Of a stretch of 64,000 nt of DNA, positions 42,740 to 52,944 are shown in pieces. The stretch covers positions 82,446,974 through 82,510,973 of the forward strand of contig CM041294.1 of assembly GCA_023052935.1 (NCBI GenBank). Reading direction: 5' to 3'. The notes under the pieces are model-generated. The model did not search any database. It saw only the letters and a list, made by a program, of their open reading frames with translations, and was not told where the DNA came from. Origin of the DNA: Piezodorus guildinii (taxonomy: Eukaryota; Arthropoda; Insecta; Hemiptera; Pentatomidae). Position numbers and translations under genes: made by a program. Within the stretch, counting starts at the first letter, position 1. Every line of letters starts with the position of its first letter.

Positions 42740-43066
42740 AAATGTAGTGCGGACAACACACGAAGTTCACTTACCTAGGCTGTTAAAATCAATTTAAAAT
42801 ACTTAAATTTAAAAATTTTAAAGTAAATTTAAATAAACTTTTACTCAGTTTCGTTTAAAACATATGATTTAGATTAAATAGTATAGCAATATCTAATAGT
42901 TTCGTATATTTTCAGTAATAATTGTATGCTCTGTTTAACATTACATTTTACAACTTTGTATATAACATATTTTTTTCTAAAATCATTTAGCTTTCCAACG
43001 GTATACTATACATCTATGTTACTGTTCTCATGTTCCAAAAAACAAAAATTACATTTAAAAAATATT
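42740..43066 (+). repeat. M1 left half
   Basis: GTGCGGACAACACACGAAGT, TCACTTACCTAGGCTG, TAGCTTTCCAACGGTATACT and TGTTACTGTTCTCATG. It ends at the AAAAATATTTT that precedes the M1 middle. Confidence 0.82.
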
Positions 43067-43210
43067 TTAACTTTCACTTACCTATATATAAATTATTGCA
43101 ATCGTGAACATTTTCAAATTCTAGTTTTCAACGCAATACGCGTTTTAGGGTCCCCAGAGTCAAAATGGCCTCGTCTCGCTAAAAGGTCTCTGTGTGTCTT
43201 TATTTCCGTA
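43067..43210 (-). repeat. M1 right-end fragment, inverted to its neighbour
   Basis: ACTTTCACTTACCTATATAT, TTGCAATCGTGAACATTTTC, TTTTAGGGTCCCCAGAGTC and AAAAGGTCTCTGTGTGTCTT. This is the right terminus in reverse, joined to the forward left half above. Confidence 0.85.
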
Positions 43211-43495
43211 AAATTAGGAAAAAGAAATAAATCAATTCTAATAATCAACTCAATATTCTTTAATACTGTATGAGAGAGAATATTTCTTTTATCCAGATTA
43301 AAATTACCGGTTCAATTTTAGTTGTTATTTTTTTCACTCTCTCATATCAATTGATTTACTATTAATAATATATTATTTGAACAAGAGTGTTCAGTGATTA
43401 TACTTTGTCCTGTAGATCTTTATTAGGAAAATCAGAATTTTTATAATAATTAATTATCAGCATTCCGTGCAAACATTTGACATTTCATGAGGCAC
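43210..43495. other. AT-rich DNA
   Basis: No gene or family repeat. Confidence 0.3.
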
Positions 43496-43496
43496 A

Positions 43497-43637
43497 TCCA
43501 GCCTCTTTAAAGTGCATACCCTAAATTGGGGGGCAACCTGGCGGCCGAGCGCGATCACCTCATTGCACTGCCCTTGGCCTAGAAACAGTACGAATCCTAT
43601 AAGTACTGAGCCCAAGACCCTTCATAAGTTGTCGAGC
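43497..43637 (+). mobile_element. SINE-C body, head missing
   Basis: CAGCCTCTTTAAAGTGCATA, GCGGCCGAGCGCGATCACCT, GGCCTAGAAACAGTAC and ACTGAGCCCAAGACCCTT are the reverse complement of the 50940-51070 stretch of the headed copy. Confidence 0.75.
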
Positions 43638-44238
43638 CAATGACATACTGCCCTACAATATCCTTTTATAATATTTTTTTTGTCTCCGGTAAGGAGTTTC
43701 TGTTCAACAGAATTCATTTTCGATTACTTCAATACTTACTAGAGAGACGCTCAGACCTTCCACTTAACTACAAATGGCTCATCTACATGACCATCATAAG
43801 GCCTATAAGGATTTTAGAGCTTTGGGGCTCTACTAAACCATCGAATTCTTCCCGTATCCAATCCTAGCAATCCAAAATCCTTCCTAAATCCTCATCGATT
43901 TACTTTGTCACAAATAAAATCATCCATAAAGTCCTAAATGTTCTATATGTTGCTGATTTGGCCTGAAATAGATATCAATCCTTCTATGACAAACTCCATT
44001 TCCACCCCAACCCACTAGTTTTAACCCTTTCTTCCTCTTCGATTCCTGATGATTCTCCGAGGCGTCTGAAAAGAAGATGGCCCGGAAACCTAGTTTAAAA
44101 TAGTTCCTGGAGTGTACCGTTAGTTAGTTCCTCTACAGGTCTGTTTCATGTAATTTTTCTTTTACCATATTTACTTGTTTTATTGTATTATGAAGTACAG
44201 TTGTAAATTTCAATAAATAAAATTTAAAAAAAACAAAA
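43638..44238 (+). pseudogene. Jockey-A C-terminal half with 3' tail
   Basis: Starts at the MTSCPTVSF region (ATGACATACTGCCCTACAAT), has a scrambled VEQI region, then LLERRSDLPLNYK, ELWGSTKPSNSSRIQS, a PYFVTNK-like block, YQSFYDKLHFH-like sequence and RRLKRRWP. The 3' UTR (CAGTTGTAAATTTCAATAAA) and an A tract end it. Confidence 0.88.
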
Positions 44239-44239
44239 A

Positions 44240-44470
44240 ACATCTCAAGCATGTATTTGTCTTAAATATGGAGTTTCAGTTTCGTTCGATTTTTCTAATT
44301 TTTCTGCTAGACTTACTACACACACAATGACTATTTTTCTGGATTTGGTCATTAGGACTCGGAAGAATTAAGAATGTGGATTTCCGGTGAAAACTCCAAT
44401 TCGAAAATTTTCACGATCGCTATACTTGTCATGACTATGAATTTCACATGCAGGTAAGTTATAACAAAAT
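44240..44470 (+). repeat. M1 right-end fragment
   Basis: ACATCTCAAGCATGTATTTG, TTCTGGATTTGGTCATTAGG, TTCGAAAATTTTCACGATCG and ATTTCACATGCAGGTAAGTT. Confidence 0.8.
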
Positions 44471-44484
44471 GGCATCACAGTCTC

Positions 44485-45060
44485 GTGTTAGTTAAATATC
44501 AGTACATTTTATTTAATAAGCAATTAAAAATAAACTTTTGATGGTTGACGTTTATGGTGTGCCGACGATTCAGCCTACACTGTGGGCCTTCATCAGGGCT
44601 ATATAATAAATACAAATGCAATACAATCAAAATAATAATAATTAAGATCTCGATATAATAATAAAATAACAGTAATAAAATATGGAAACAAACATAAAAT
44701 TAAGATAATATTGGAACGAAAATATTTGAAGACTATAATGAGAAACTAAGCAAATAATTAAAGTTAAAAAAAAATAAATATGCAAACAATTAAAGTTTTA
44801 AAGACGAACCATTAAGAGGTTGATTTCCAAAAGGTACTAAAAGACAATTTTTACATAGTTGATATTTTGAAATATTTGTATTCTGATAGTTTAGCTTTAT
44901 TCAAAACTTATATTCGATTATATCTAATCAAGTCTTTTGAAAACGCAATCCAGAAATACAGTTATTTTCTGAAGATAGTAATGACGCATTTCGTTTCCAT
45001 CCAAATAATATTAAAACATTTCATTCCATAACTTAATTATAGTTTTACTAAGATTGTAAA
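44485..45060 (-). mobile_element. Penelope-like element, 3' part with endonuclease scrap
   Basis: On the minus strand a GIY-YIG scrap (KNCLLVPFGNQPLNG, about 44800-44850) lies upstream of a hammerhead-like motif (44565-44596). The segment 44800-45060 parallels 55100-55330 (TTTGTATTCTGATAGTTTAG and following). Frame is lost and RT is absent. Confidence 0.6.
44563..44600 (-). ncRNA. Hammerhead-ribozyme-like motif
   Basis: Minus strand: GCC, CTGATGA (44590-44596), a stem-II hairpin GCCCAC/GTAGGC with one mismatch, GAATC in place of the canonical GAAAC, then GTC and GGC. GCC and GGC would form stem I. Stem III is essentially absent, so cleavage would at best need a dimer. The GAAAC change suggests it is inactive. 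Confidence 0.5.
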
Positions 45061-45064
45061 AACT

Positions 45065-45122
45065 CTGGTGCGGGCGACATACGACTTTCACTTACCTCAG
45101 CTGTGAACTATTAAATAAACTT

Positions 45123-45156
<34 letters not shown>

Positions 45157-46910
45157 TAATTGATATTTACAACTGTATAGGAAAATACAACAAGTAAATG
45201 TGAAAATAAAGTAACAATTGGCTTGAAAAGTCTTGTGAAGTAGCTACCCAGCGGTAGCACTTCAATGTTTATGTCATTAGCAGGTCTCGAGGCCACCGTC
45301 TTTTTAGGCGCCTCCTAGGATTATCAGGAATATATGTAGATGAGAGGATACGGACAAGCGGGTTTGAGTGGGCTGTTAGTTGGAATTTAATGAGGTATAT
45401 CTAGTTCTGGCTAAGTCTGCAACTAACGGAATATTCAGGTCTTTATGGATAGTTTTATTAGTGACAAAATACGGAGCATTTAGGATCTTTCGGAGGATTT
45501 TGGATTGCAAGGATTGGATGCGGGAGGAATTTGATGGCTTGGTGGATCCCCACAGCTCTATATCATATGTCCAAATAGGTCTAATAATGGCTATGTAAAT
45601 TAGTTTTTTGTAGTAGATTGGAAGCTTTGAACGTTTGTCAAGTATGTGTTGTAACAATCGGTATCTGCGAGCAGTTTCTTGTCTTTTCAGTCTGGTGTGA
45701 GGGTTCCAAGTTAGACGTTTGTCAAGGTGGAGTCCTAGGTAGCGAATCTGTTCAACAGGAATTAGTGGGATGTTACTAAAGGATACAGTGGGACAGGAGG
45801 TCATAGGTTTGCGACGAAGGGCAAACGTGATTTGATGGGATTTGTTAGGATTTATTTTAATTCTCCATTTCTGACACCATTCTTAAATGGAGTCGATGTG
45901 TGGCTTAAGGTTTTGTGATGCGACAGTTGGGTCATTGTTTACTGATAACACACAAGTGTCATCAGCATACGTAGTGATGACAGTGCTAGGATGGAAGGGG
46001 ATATCAGCTGTATATACCGTATAAAGGACCGGACCCAGGATACTACCTTGAGGTACTCCGGCGGACTGAGTAAATAAGGATGAGTAAGAAAGGTTATGTT
46101 AACTTTAAAGGCTCTATCAGTGAGGTAGGAACGAATTAAAACTTAAATTTAAAGGTAATTTTATTAAAATGTTAATTCAGTTTCATTGGAAACATATGAT
46201 TTAGATTAAACAGTATAGCAGTATCAAATCGTTATGTATAATTAATTATTAGTGATATTCTTATGCCCTATTTGTCACTCTACATTACCTTACAACAATT
46301 TATGTAAACAATTTTTTTCTTAAAATTTTAAACTTTCCAACAGTATTTTAAACATTTAGTTGATATTCTTATATTAAAAAAAAATCCTTCTTTTCTCGTT
46401 TTGTTTGTTATCTATCACATTAGTTCAGATTTTATATTTAGCCTCTTTTTATCAATACGAATATCATGATATTGGTAATTCTTCTGAATGTATAAAATCA
46501 GAGGTACATGAGAGGAAAGAAATTGAAACTATCGAAATTTAAACTAAGCCCTGTCAGACTATTTCAATCAGAATGAAACCTACATCATATTAAAGCCCAT
46601 TAAATTTTACATCGATATAGTGAGTAAAATCACTTAGAGCCGTTTTTATGAAAATCGTAAAAAGGTGCAAAATGTATAAAGTAGCCCTTTCGGTCTATAG
46701 CGGAGCATAGTTGCCTTAAATGTGAAATTTCAGTTTCGTGCAACTTTTTGCTTACGTGGACTTTTTTTTTTGTAGACTAACCACACACACTTATTTTGAC
46801 TCGGAAGACCCTAAAAGGTGAATTTCTGTTGAAAACTAGAATTATAAAATTTTTACGATCCCAATATTTGTCCTTGCTATATATTTCATAGAAGTGAAAG
46901 TAAAAAAAAA
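45065..46910 (+). repeat. M1 split by a Jockey-A
   Basis: The left end CTCTGGTGCGGGCGACATAC is at 45063. M1 is interrupted at 45128 and resumes at 46139. It then has GTTTCATTGGAAACATATGA, CCCTGTCAGACTATTTCAAT and CCTAAAAGGTGAATTTCTGT, ending TATATTTCATAGAAGTGAAA at about 46900. Confidence 0.9.
45129..46138 (-). pseudogene. Jockey-A insertion with 12-bp target duplication
   Basis: Flanked by AAACTTAAATTT at 45117-45128 and 46139-46150. A T tract at the left is the poly(A) tail in reverse. The minus strand starts near SYLTDRAF, has SAGVPQGSILGPVLYTVYTA (RT motif B), TYADDTCVLS (motif C), then PVEQIRYLGLHLDKRLTWNP, an uninterrupted stretch through ELWGSTKPSNSSRIQSLQSK to DLARTRYTS, and RRLKRRWP-like DNA. 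A deletion before motif B and a few stops disable it. Second longest Jockey-A copy here. Confidence 0.93.
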
Positions 46911-46954
46911 CATGCAGTATCGTTGTAAATACGAAAATAATAAAAACAAATGGT

Positions 46955-47055
46955 TTAATAATATATTAATTGGAGAGTTTTTCTCTTACTGTAAAATGTC
47001 CTTGAATGGATATGTTACTTTTTGAAACTCAAGCTCTCAATAGTGAAGTAATATT
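46955..47055 (+). repeat. Short repeat, possible PLE endonuclease scrap (1 of 3)
   Basis: ATTGGAGAGTTTTTCTCTTA, CTTGAATGGATATGTTACTT and CTCTCAATAGTG align with 55405-55485 and 58780-58860. One frame (KCP, MDMLLFETQALNS) resembles the LVPFGNQPLN part of the PLE endonuclease. Confidence 0.4.
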
Positions 47056-47059
47056 TGAC

Positions 47060-47660
47060 GGCATTTTTAGGGAATTTTTTTTTTAAAGTAATATAATATT
47101 TAACTAGCAATTAATAAGTGTGAAATGAAATTATAATCATAACAATAAGAGAATATATATACCTCAGTTTTTAAAAAGTGATAATTTTTAACTTTTATTA
47201 TTTATCGCATATTGGAATATTAGTGAAAGTAGTCTTTTGATTACTTGAAGTTGTTTTTTTTTAAATTCTTTAGCGACTATTGCCTTGAACACCTCCCAGT
47301 AGTTCTCAGTGAATGACCACGGAGAGATGCTCAGATAAAAACATATTAGCATTCTAACATGCATTCTAGATATGTTGGAACAGTGTGATCTGTATCCGAA
47401 TAAGATCCTGTGGGGATGTCGTTGAACTGAAGGGTTTATTACCCACGGTAGAAATAGAATTAATTATTCCTCTCAACATATCCGGCAAAAAATATTGAAT
47501 TATTTCCACGATTAAGCTGTTTCCTCGTTAGCCTTCCACTTCTTAGTGTAATATCATTTTAATTAACAAATTAATAAACTTGAACAATTTATTAATTTTA
47601 TAATTATAAATTAGTTGAGGATTTTTCTCTTTAAAGGAAAGTTTGGAATAATCAATCATT
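47060..47660. other. AT-rich DNA and a unique patch
   Basis: 47280-47480 has mixed composition (GACCACGGAGAGATGCTCAG, GATCCTGTGGGGATGTCG) with no match elsewhere. No gene seen. Confidence 0.25.
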
Positions 47661-47677
47661 CTTATGTATTCTTGTTT

Positions 47678-47765
47678 TTACTTTCACTTAATATATATTG
47701 TAAGGAAAGTATTACGAACGTAAAAATTTTTGACTTCCAGTTTTCAACGGAATTGAATTCCATTT
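47678..47765 (-). repeat. M1 right-end scrap
   Basis: TTTTACTTTCACTTAATATA, GTAAGGAAAGTATTACGAAC and CCAGTTTTCAACGG. Confidence 0.65.
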
Positions 47766-48225
47766 GGTCTCTTGAATTGAATTGGTCTCTTACATCGCAT
47801 CTCGAAGTAGGAACTGATAGATGGTGATTCTCAAAATCTCTCTCGATTTTAGCTTCTTTATCTAGAGAATCCGGATTCAAGGAAAGAGTTAAAACTAATG
47901 TTGTCGGAAAAATCAACTTTAAAAAAAGTGCCTGGTTCGCGAGTGTACGAAAAATGATCTTGTTGGTTTCTATATCTCTTATATATTTCATTTCGAACCG
48001 GTCGGTATTTGATTTTTTTTTTTTAATGTGGTGGAATAACATACACCTAAAACATTGCTAATAGGATCCATTTCGAAATTCTGAAAATTTTCGAAGATTT
48101 AGTATTCGAAAAAGGTATAAGACCTTAACTGTTGAAGCGATAAGAAAACTTGTTCTCTGCCCAGCGGATAGTGGTTTGGAAAAAAAAAAAATCAAAAACT
48201 GAGTTGGATATATTACAAAAATTTG
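47766..48225. other. Unassigned stretch with a minus-strand frame
   Basis: A 126-codon minus frame (47662-48042) overlaps the M1 scrap. It has no recognisable domain and lies partly in repeat DNA. I do not regard it as a gene. Confidence 0.3.
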
Positions 48226-48251
48226 TATATATATATAATATATATATATAT

Positions 48252-48286
<35 letters not shown>

Positions 48287-48292
48287 ATGATT
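48225..48292. repeat. (TA)n microsatellite
   Basis: TA runs with AATATAT interruptions. Confidence 0.9.
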
Positions 48293-48299
48293 TTATTGT

Positions 48300-48578
48300 A
48301 TAACAGAATTGTAAGGTTTCATCTAATTTTTAGTAAATTAAAAACTTAAATATAAGTTTATTTATGAGCCTACTAAAAAAAAACACAATAAAAATGAAAA
48401 TCTGCATGATCTTTATTCATTTCTCGGATTCCGAAGCTTTGACAAAAATAAAATAAGCTTTTTCACTGAATCCCGAATATTCTTTCAATGATTTTTTTTA
48501 TTAGATATATAAATTTTATGTACTAGATATTAATTTAAGAATTAATTAATTTCAAAAAGTACTGTAGAATTTTAAATT
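48300..48578. other. AT-rich DNA
   Basis: Nothing recognised. Confidence 0.3.
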
Positions 48579-48584
48579 AAATTT

Positions 48585-48720
48585 AACCATGAAAAAATCC
48601 ATTCCCATTCTGACCATTTAGTTACTATCATTTTTTCCTCCTAGAATCCTGATAATCCTCCGAGGCGTCTGAAAAGCAGATGGTTGCGGCACTTCCTGGT
48701 TTTGATTATTTTTTGGAATG
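48585..48720 (+). pseudogene. Jockey-A 3' coding scrap
   Basis: TCCATTCCCATTCTGACC, GAATCCTGATAATCCTCCGA and GGCGTCTGAAAAGCAGATGG encode the HSHSNP...IPDNPPRRLK region. Confidence 0.78.
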
Positions 48721-48734
48721 CTACTGTTTAGACT

Positions 48735-48965
48735 CCGCGGAGGATTATGAGGAATCGAATATGAAGCAGGGATTGAAACTAGTGGGTTAGAGTAGGTATA
48801 GAGTTTGTCTTAAAAGGATTTATACCTGGTTATGGCCAAACCAGTAACATATGGAACATTCAGGTTTTTGGAGTCGCTGAGAATTTTATGAAGGATTTTA
48901 GACACCATAAATCCAGATAGGCATTATGATAGTCATGTAAAAGAGCCTTTTGTTGTTAATGTGAA
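48735..48965 (-). pseudogene. Jockey-A scrap, inverted to its neighbour
   Basis: CTCCGCGGAGGATTATGAGG, GAAACTAGTGGGTTAGAGTA, GAGTTTGTCTTAAAAGGA and ACCAGTAACATATGGAACAT are the same coding region as the preceding feature, on the other strand, then the LNVPY and IIRPI regions. Confidence 0.8.
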
Positions 48966-49104
48966 AGGTTTGAGCTTCAGCTACTGTGTCTTCTAAATGT
49001 GTTAATCTAATAATCGGATTTGGAAACATGATTGTATGGATAAAAAACCCTTAACACTATTTAATTTAATTTTAATTTAATGTCACTTTTATACTACTGG
49101 AGCA

Positions 49105-49313
49105 AATCGGACAATGCTCCAGTAGGATTCCTGAATTTTTCCTATCCAGGTCTAATTAGGATAGGGATCATTGACGAGTTCTTGACATCGCACACGATCA
49201 AAACCTCAATTTTACGGCCCCACCGAAGGACGACATAACCAAGGATTTTTTAACTCCCTTTAAAGTATCTCGGGACAATCGCCCGGGTTTGATCTCTGGA
49301 TGGTAGGCATAGG

Positions 49314-49315
<2 letters not shown>
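49105..49315 (-). mobile_element. SINE-A copy
   Basis: TCGGACAATGCTCCAGTAGG, CCTATCCAGGTCTAATTAGG, CTTGACATCGCACACGATCA and GCCCGGGTTTGATCTCTGG (B box reversed). The A-box end is replaced by a T tract (49314-49338). Confidence 0.85.
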
Positions 49316-49339
<24 letters not shown>

Positions 49340-49345
<6 letters not shown>

Positions 49346-49950
49346 TTAGATACAAATCATGTCAATCTTATTTTCGCAATATAATTCATATATGACAGTA
49401 GAATATTATGAAGATAAAATATTTTCTTTATATTCAGAACGTAATATGAAATAACTTGATATTAGAAAACTATGTTACATAAATTTAACCACAACAGTAG
49501 TGGTACAAATATCAAAATAAAATCAAGTAAAATTAGACATATGTTTTATAGTTCATACTTGGAATACCATATATTAAACTCTAAACAGCATTTGTCTCAA
49601 GCCATGTTAATCTTCTACTTATAACAGCCATGTCTACTTAATAATTAAAGATGAACTTATCGAATGTGGGACTTGAAATCCGACAGGGGCTTGTTACCTG
49701 TCATCTTAAGCTCTGCTACTTAAGAAGTTCACTAAGTTACTTTTGGGTACTCTCCGAAACCTGTCATGTTTAGAAAATCACATTTCTGTTGAACATGCCC
49801 ATTTTCTGTAACCTTACTTCTGAGATTAGAATCTAATCGTAAATGACACAGTTGTATTCTAAGTTTCGGAAAGTTTCCAAGCGGTAACTATTGTACTAGC
49901 AATAATTTTTATTTTAGATTTTAACACAAAACTTATTCTTCTTATTATTA
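49340..49950. other. Unassigned AT-rich stretch
   Basis: 49640-49800 is more mixed (GACAGGGGCTTGTTACCTGT, ACTTTTGGGTACTCTCCG). No gene, RNA or family match seen. Confidence 0.25.
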
Positions 49951-49959
49951 CCTTCATAA

Positions 49960-50890
49960 ATCTATACATAAAATATATAATAAGGGTAAGTATTGCGATC
50001 GTGAAAATTCCAGTATTAAACGTACGCATTTCAGGGTCCCCCTGAGTTCAAATAACGAAATCGCGCTAAAAATCCTCTTTGTGTGTGTGGTAAGTCTAAC
50101 ACGAAAAAGAAAATTCGTAGAGAACTGGAGTTTCATATTTAAAACAACTATACGCCTGAAATGTTACAGGAACTTTTTTTTATCAAAATCGGCGAACCAG
50201 AAGAGCCAATTTATTGCACATATCGACGTAAAAGTTAATAGGCTATAATATGATATAGGTTTCATTCTGATTGAAATATCCTGATAGGGCTTAAATGTCG
50301 ATCTTTTATATTTTCTTCCTCTAAAATACCTTTTATTTTATTGATTTAAAAAAATTAACAATATCATCTTGTTAGAATTAATGAATAACAGGTAAATAAT
50401 AAATTGAACTAATTCGACAACCAACTATGTTTTTGAACATTAGAACATAATTATAGATGTATAATATACCGCTGGAAAGCTAAAGATTTTAGAAAAAAAT
50501 ATTATCTAATACACGGAATTGTAAAATTTAACGATGAAAAGCTGATAAAACTAACTGTATAAAATTATATAGTAAATTAATCAAACATATTTTCCATTGA
50601 AACTCAAATTAATTCTTTAACGTTATTTCAAGTGGGGTTTAAAGGTTTAAGTTATTTATAAGTTATTAAATTGATTTTAACAACGGAAGTAAGTGAAACT
50701 TTATACTTTATAAGTACTGATTTTTGTAGCTAATAATATAACACTTGTTTATAAATAACACTTGTTTCTATCGAAACTTAATGTTATTATTTCTTTAACG
50801 TTATTTTCATTTCCTTATTTAAATATTCTTAAATTGATTTTATCAACGGAGGTAAGTGAAAGTCGTGTGTTTTGCACAGCAGATTTTTAT
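49960..50890 (-). repeat. M1 with repeated left end
   Basis: Right-end words TAAGGGTAAGTATTGCGATC (49981), TTTCATTCTGATTGAAATAT (50260) and GCTGGAAAGCTAAAGAT lead to a first end at 50680-50700 (AACGGAAGTAAGTGAAAC). The end segment is then repeated to 50890 (CAACGGAGGTAAGTGAAAGT, GCACAGCAGATTTTT). Confidence 0.88.
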
Positions 50891-50934
50891 TGGTTAAAAA
50901 AAAAAAAAAAAAAAAAAAACCTGTACCTCTACAA

Positions 50935-51181
50935 CTAATTAAGGGTCTTGGGTACAGTGCTTATATATAGATACTGTTTCTAGGTTAACGACCGTGCGAT
51001 GAGTTGATTAGGCCTTGATCACGCTCAGCCGCCAGCTTCTTCCCTGATGTGGGTATCCACTTTAAAGAGCCTGGATTATCTGAAATAACAGAACAAATAA
51101 TATTCTGTCATAGCCGGGATTCGAACCCAGGACCTGGAGAAGAGTTGACTAGCGCTCCATCCACTAGACCACGCCACTCCC
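50935..51181 (-). mobile_element. SINE-C, tRNA-headed copy
   Basis: Read on the minus strand it begins GGAGTGGCGTGGTCTAGTGG (A box) and continues TGGGTTCGAATCCCGGC (B box) at about 51110-51130. The head is well preserved and resembles a cellular tRNA in its D- and T-arm regions. The body runs through GGCTGAGCGTGATC to CCCAAGACCCTT. It lies between two partial M1 ends. Confidence 0.88.
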
Positions 51182-51187
51182 TATTAT

Positions 51188-51275
51188 CTCTGACTGTATT
51201 TAAAAATTCTTGATTTGAATTGAACAACTGGGGTATGTGAAAGTTATTTGTTGGGCTCATAAGATTTTAAATAAT
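51188..51275 (-). repeat. M1 left-end fragment
   Basis: TCTCTGACTGTATTTAAAAA, TTGAACAACTGGGGTATGTG and AAAGTTATTTGTTGGGCTCA. Confidence 0.65.
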
Positions 51276-51279
51276 AACT

Positions 51280-51665
51280 GACCTAATAATTCAATTTTTA
51301 CTAGAGGATAGCCAGAACACATAAAAGCCTCTTCACCACAGTCGATCTCAAAAGGTATTTGCTCCTTTGTAATGTACGTCCTTGCCAGGCAACATTGCGG
51401 TCGCTTTCTACGTCTTTGATTTCATTGCACTTCACAACCGTTGGCTTTAGGTTTTATTGCGGATTAATATCCTTCATAATGTCTATCATTCGTGACTTAG
51501 TCATTCAACATGAAGTCTGAAATCGATTCCTTATTTTTATCGAATTAGCGACACCGTTTCATGTTTCAAGGTTTTTTTATGTCGTTGTATGGACATGTTT
51601 CAAAGTATTTATTTTCTCGTTTTCTTTTCGGGAATGTTGGTTTCGTAATTTACTTTACAACGTCG
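51280..51665. promoter_or_regulatory. Candidate conserved non-coding island
   Basis: Unique, mixed composition: CCAGGCAACATTGCGGTCGC, GCGGATTAATATCC (paired TAATCC-type core), CATTCGTGACTTAGTCATTC and GAAATCGATTCC. No frame of note. Role inferred. Confidence 0.22.
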
Positions 51666-51679
51666 ACTCGTCTATTTTT

Positions 51680-51815
51680 ACATTCACTTATCTATATATG
51701 AAATACAGAATAGTAAGGGATAGTATTGAGATTGTAAAATTTTAGAATTCCAGTTTTCAAGGGAAACACGCGTTTTGATGTCCCTTGAGTCCAAATAACC
51801 TAGTCGGTAGAAAAG
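51680..51815 (-). repeat. M1 right-end fragment
   Basis: TACATTCACTTATCTATATA, AGAATTCCAGTTTTCAAGGG and CCCTTGAGTCCAAATAACCT. Confidence 0.8.
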
Positions 51816-51929
51816 GACAATACATCCCGACGTCTTTTAAAGTGGTGGCTTGGAATCTTTTGAATCCCAATTTCGAAAGTTTTTTAGCAATTTTCAAGCC
51901 AAAACGATTGTAAATAAATAAATTACTTT

Positions 51930-52138
51930 TCATCTATCCTTGCTTCCTCTTCCATTCCTGATAATCTTCCGAGGCGTCTGAAAAGAAGATGGCCTCGAGA
52001 CCTTCTTGTTTAGACTCACTACCAAAGAGTGCTGCCAATGGGCAGTTTCTCTTCATGTGTGTATAACATTACAGCATATTTACTTGATGTATTTTTTGTA
52101 CAGTTGTAAATTTCAATAAAAAATATATTTAAAAAAAA
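51930..52138 (+). pseudogene. Jockey-A extreme 3' end
   Basis: CTATCCTTGCTTCCTCTTCC, CGTCTGAAAAGAAGATGGCC (RRLKRRW), GAGACCTTCTTGTTTAGAC (stop), GTGCTGCCAATGGGCAG, then CAGTTGTAAATTTCAATAAA and an A tract. Confidence 0.88.
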
Positions 52139-52249
52139 TGTCATCTAAATTATGTGTTTTCGACAAAACTGATTATATTTCTTTAATTTGTTTAAAACTT
52201 TATTTACTACTTATTAAATTGATGTTTGTTTGTTTATTTTTTTAAGATC

Positions 52250-52530
52250 ACTTTATGCTACTGTTGTGGCTAATCGGACGATGCTGCAATGGGGGTCCTA
52301 AATTTTGCCTATCCAGGTTTTATTAGGATAGGGATCTTTAACGAGTACATGGAATCGTACAGGCTCGGGACTACCTTTTAACGTTCCCTCCGAAGGACGG
52401 CATTACTAAGGTTTTTTTTTACTCCAATTAAAAAATCCTAGGACCACCTCCGGGTTCGAACTCGTGACCTTTGGCATAGGAGGCTGTTTTGCTAGCCACC
52501 CTGCTGCAGGTGACCCTCTTTAATTTTATT
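52250..52530 (-). mobile_element. SINE-A, full length
   Basis: From ATGCTACTGTTGTGGCTAAT through CGGACGATGCTGCAATGGGG, GGCTCGGGACTACC and CCGGGTTCGAACTCGTGACC (B box) to GCTAGCCACCCTGCTGCAGG. The A-box part reads TGCAGCAGGGTGGCTAGC in reverse. It splits an M1(-) end: M1-like TTATTAAATTGATG lies to the left and ACCAAGGAAATGAAAG to the right. Confidence 0.9.
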
Positions 52531-52580
52531 TTTACAACCAAGGAAATGAAAGTATGTGTTGCGCGCACCAGATTTTGTTA
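52531..52580 (-). repeat. M1 left-end scrap
   Basis: CAAGGAAATGAAAGTATGTG and TTGCGCGCACCAGATTTT. Confidence 0.75.
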
Positions 52581-52940
52581 TGTTATTAAATATACCAGAA
52601 CTATTACACTAGTTTCTAGGAAGAAAACCGCAGTATAGAATTCATTGTTCATTTACTGTCCAAAACCGTAATATTAGGCGAGGTTTGATGGGAAAAAAAT
52701 GAAGAAAATATCTAGAACAAGAATGACTGTTGAGATTCAATAAGGTTAGAAGACAATAGTAGCGGAACTACGGAACAATTGAAATGGCTCAGATGGCTCA
52801 GGTATCTCGTCCTCTGGCCATTCTTTCTTTTCGCTCAGGGAGGCGCTTTGTCCAAGAATAGGAATATTGTAAAGTTTGTTCAGAATAGTTAATAGTGTAA
52901 AGAATAACAATAAAAAAACAAAACAATAATAATATAATTT
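52580..52940. other. Unassigned stretch
   Basis: Mixed AT-rich DNA. No gene or repeat seen. Confidence 0.25.
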
Positions 52941-52944
52941 TTTG

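Noticed and set aside
47662..48042. 126-codon minus-strand frame
   Set aside because: Overlaps an M1 terminus, shows no domain, and has AT-driven composition.
51110..51181. Possible genuine tRNA gene
   Set aside because: A and B boxes are good, but no closed acceptor stem is visible and SINE-C body is attached, with headless copies elsewhere. Best explained as a SINE head.
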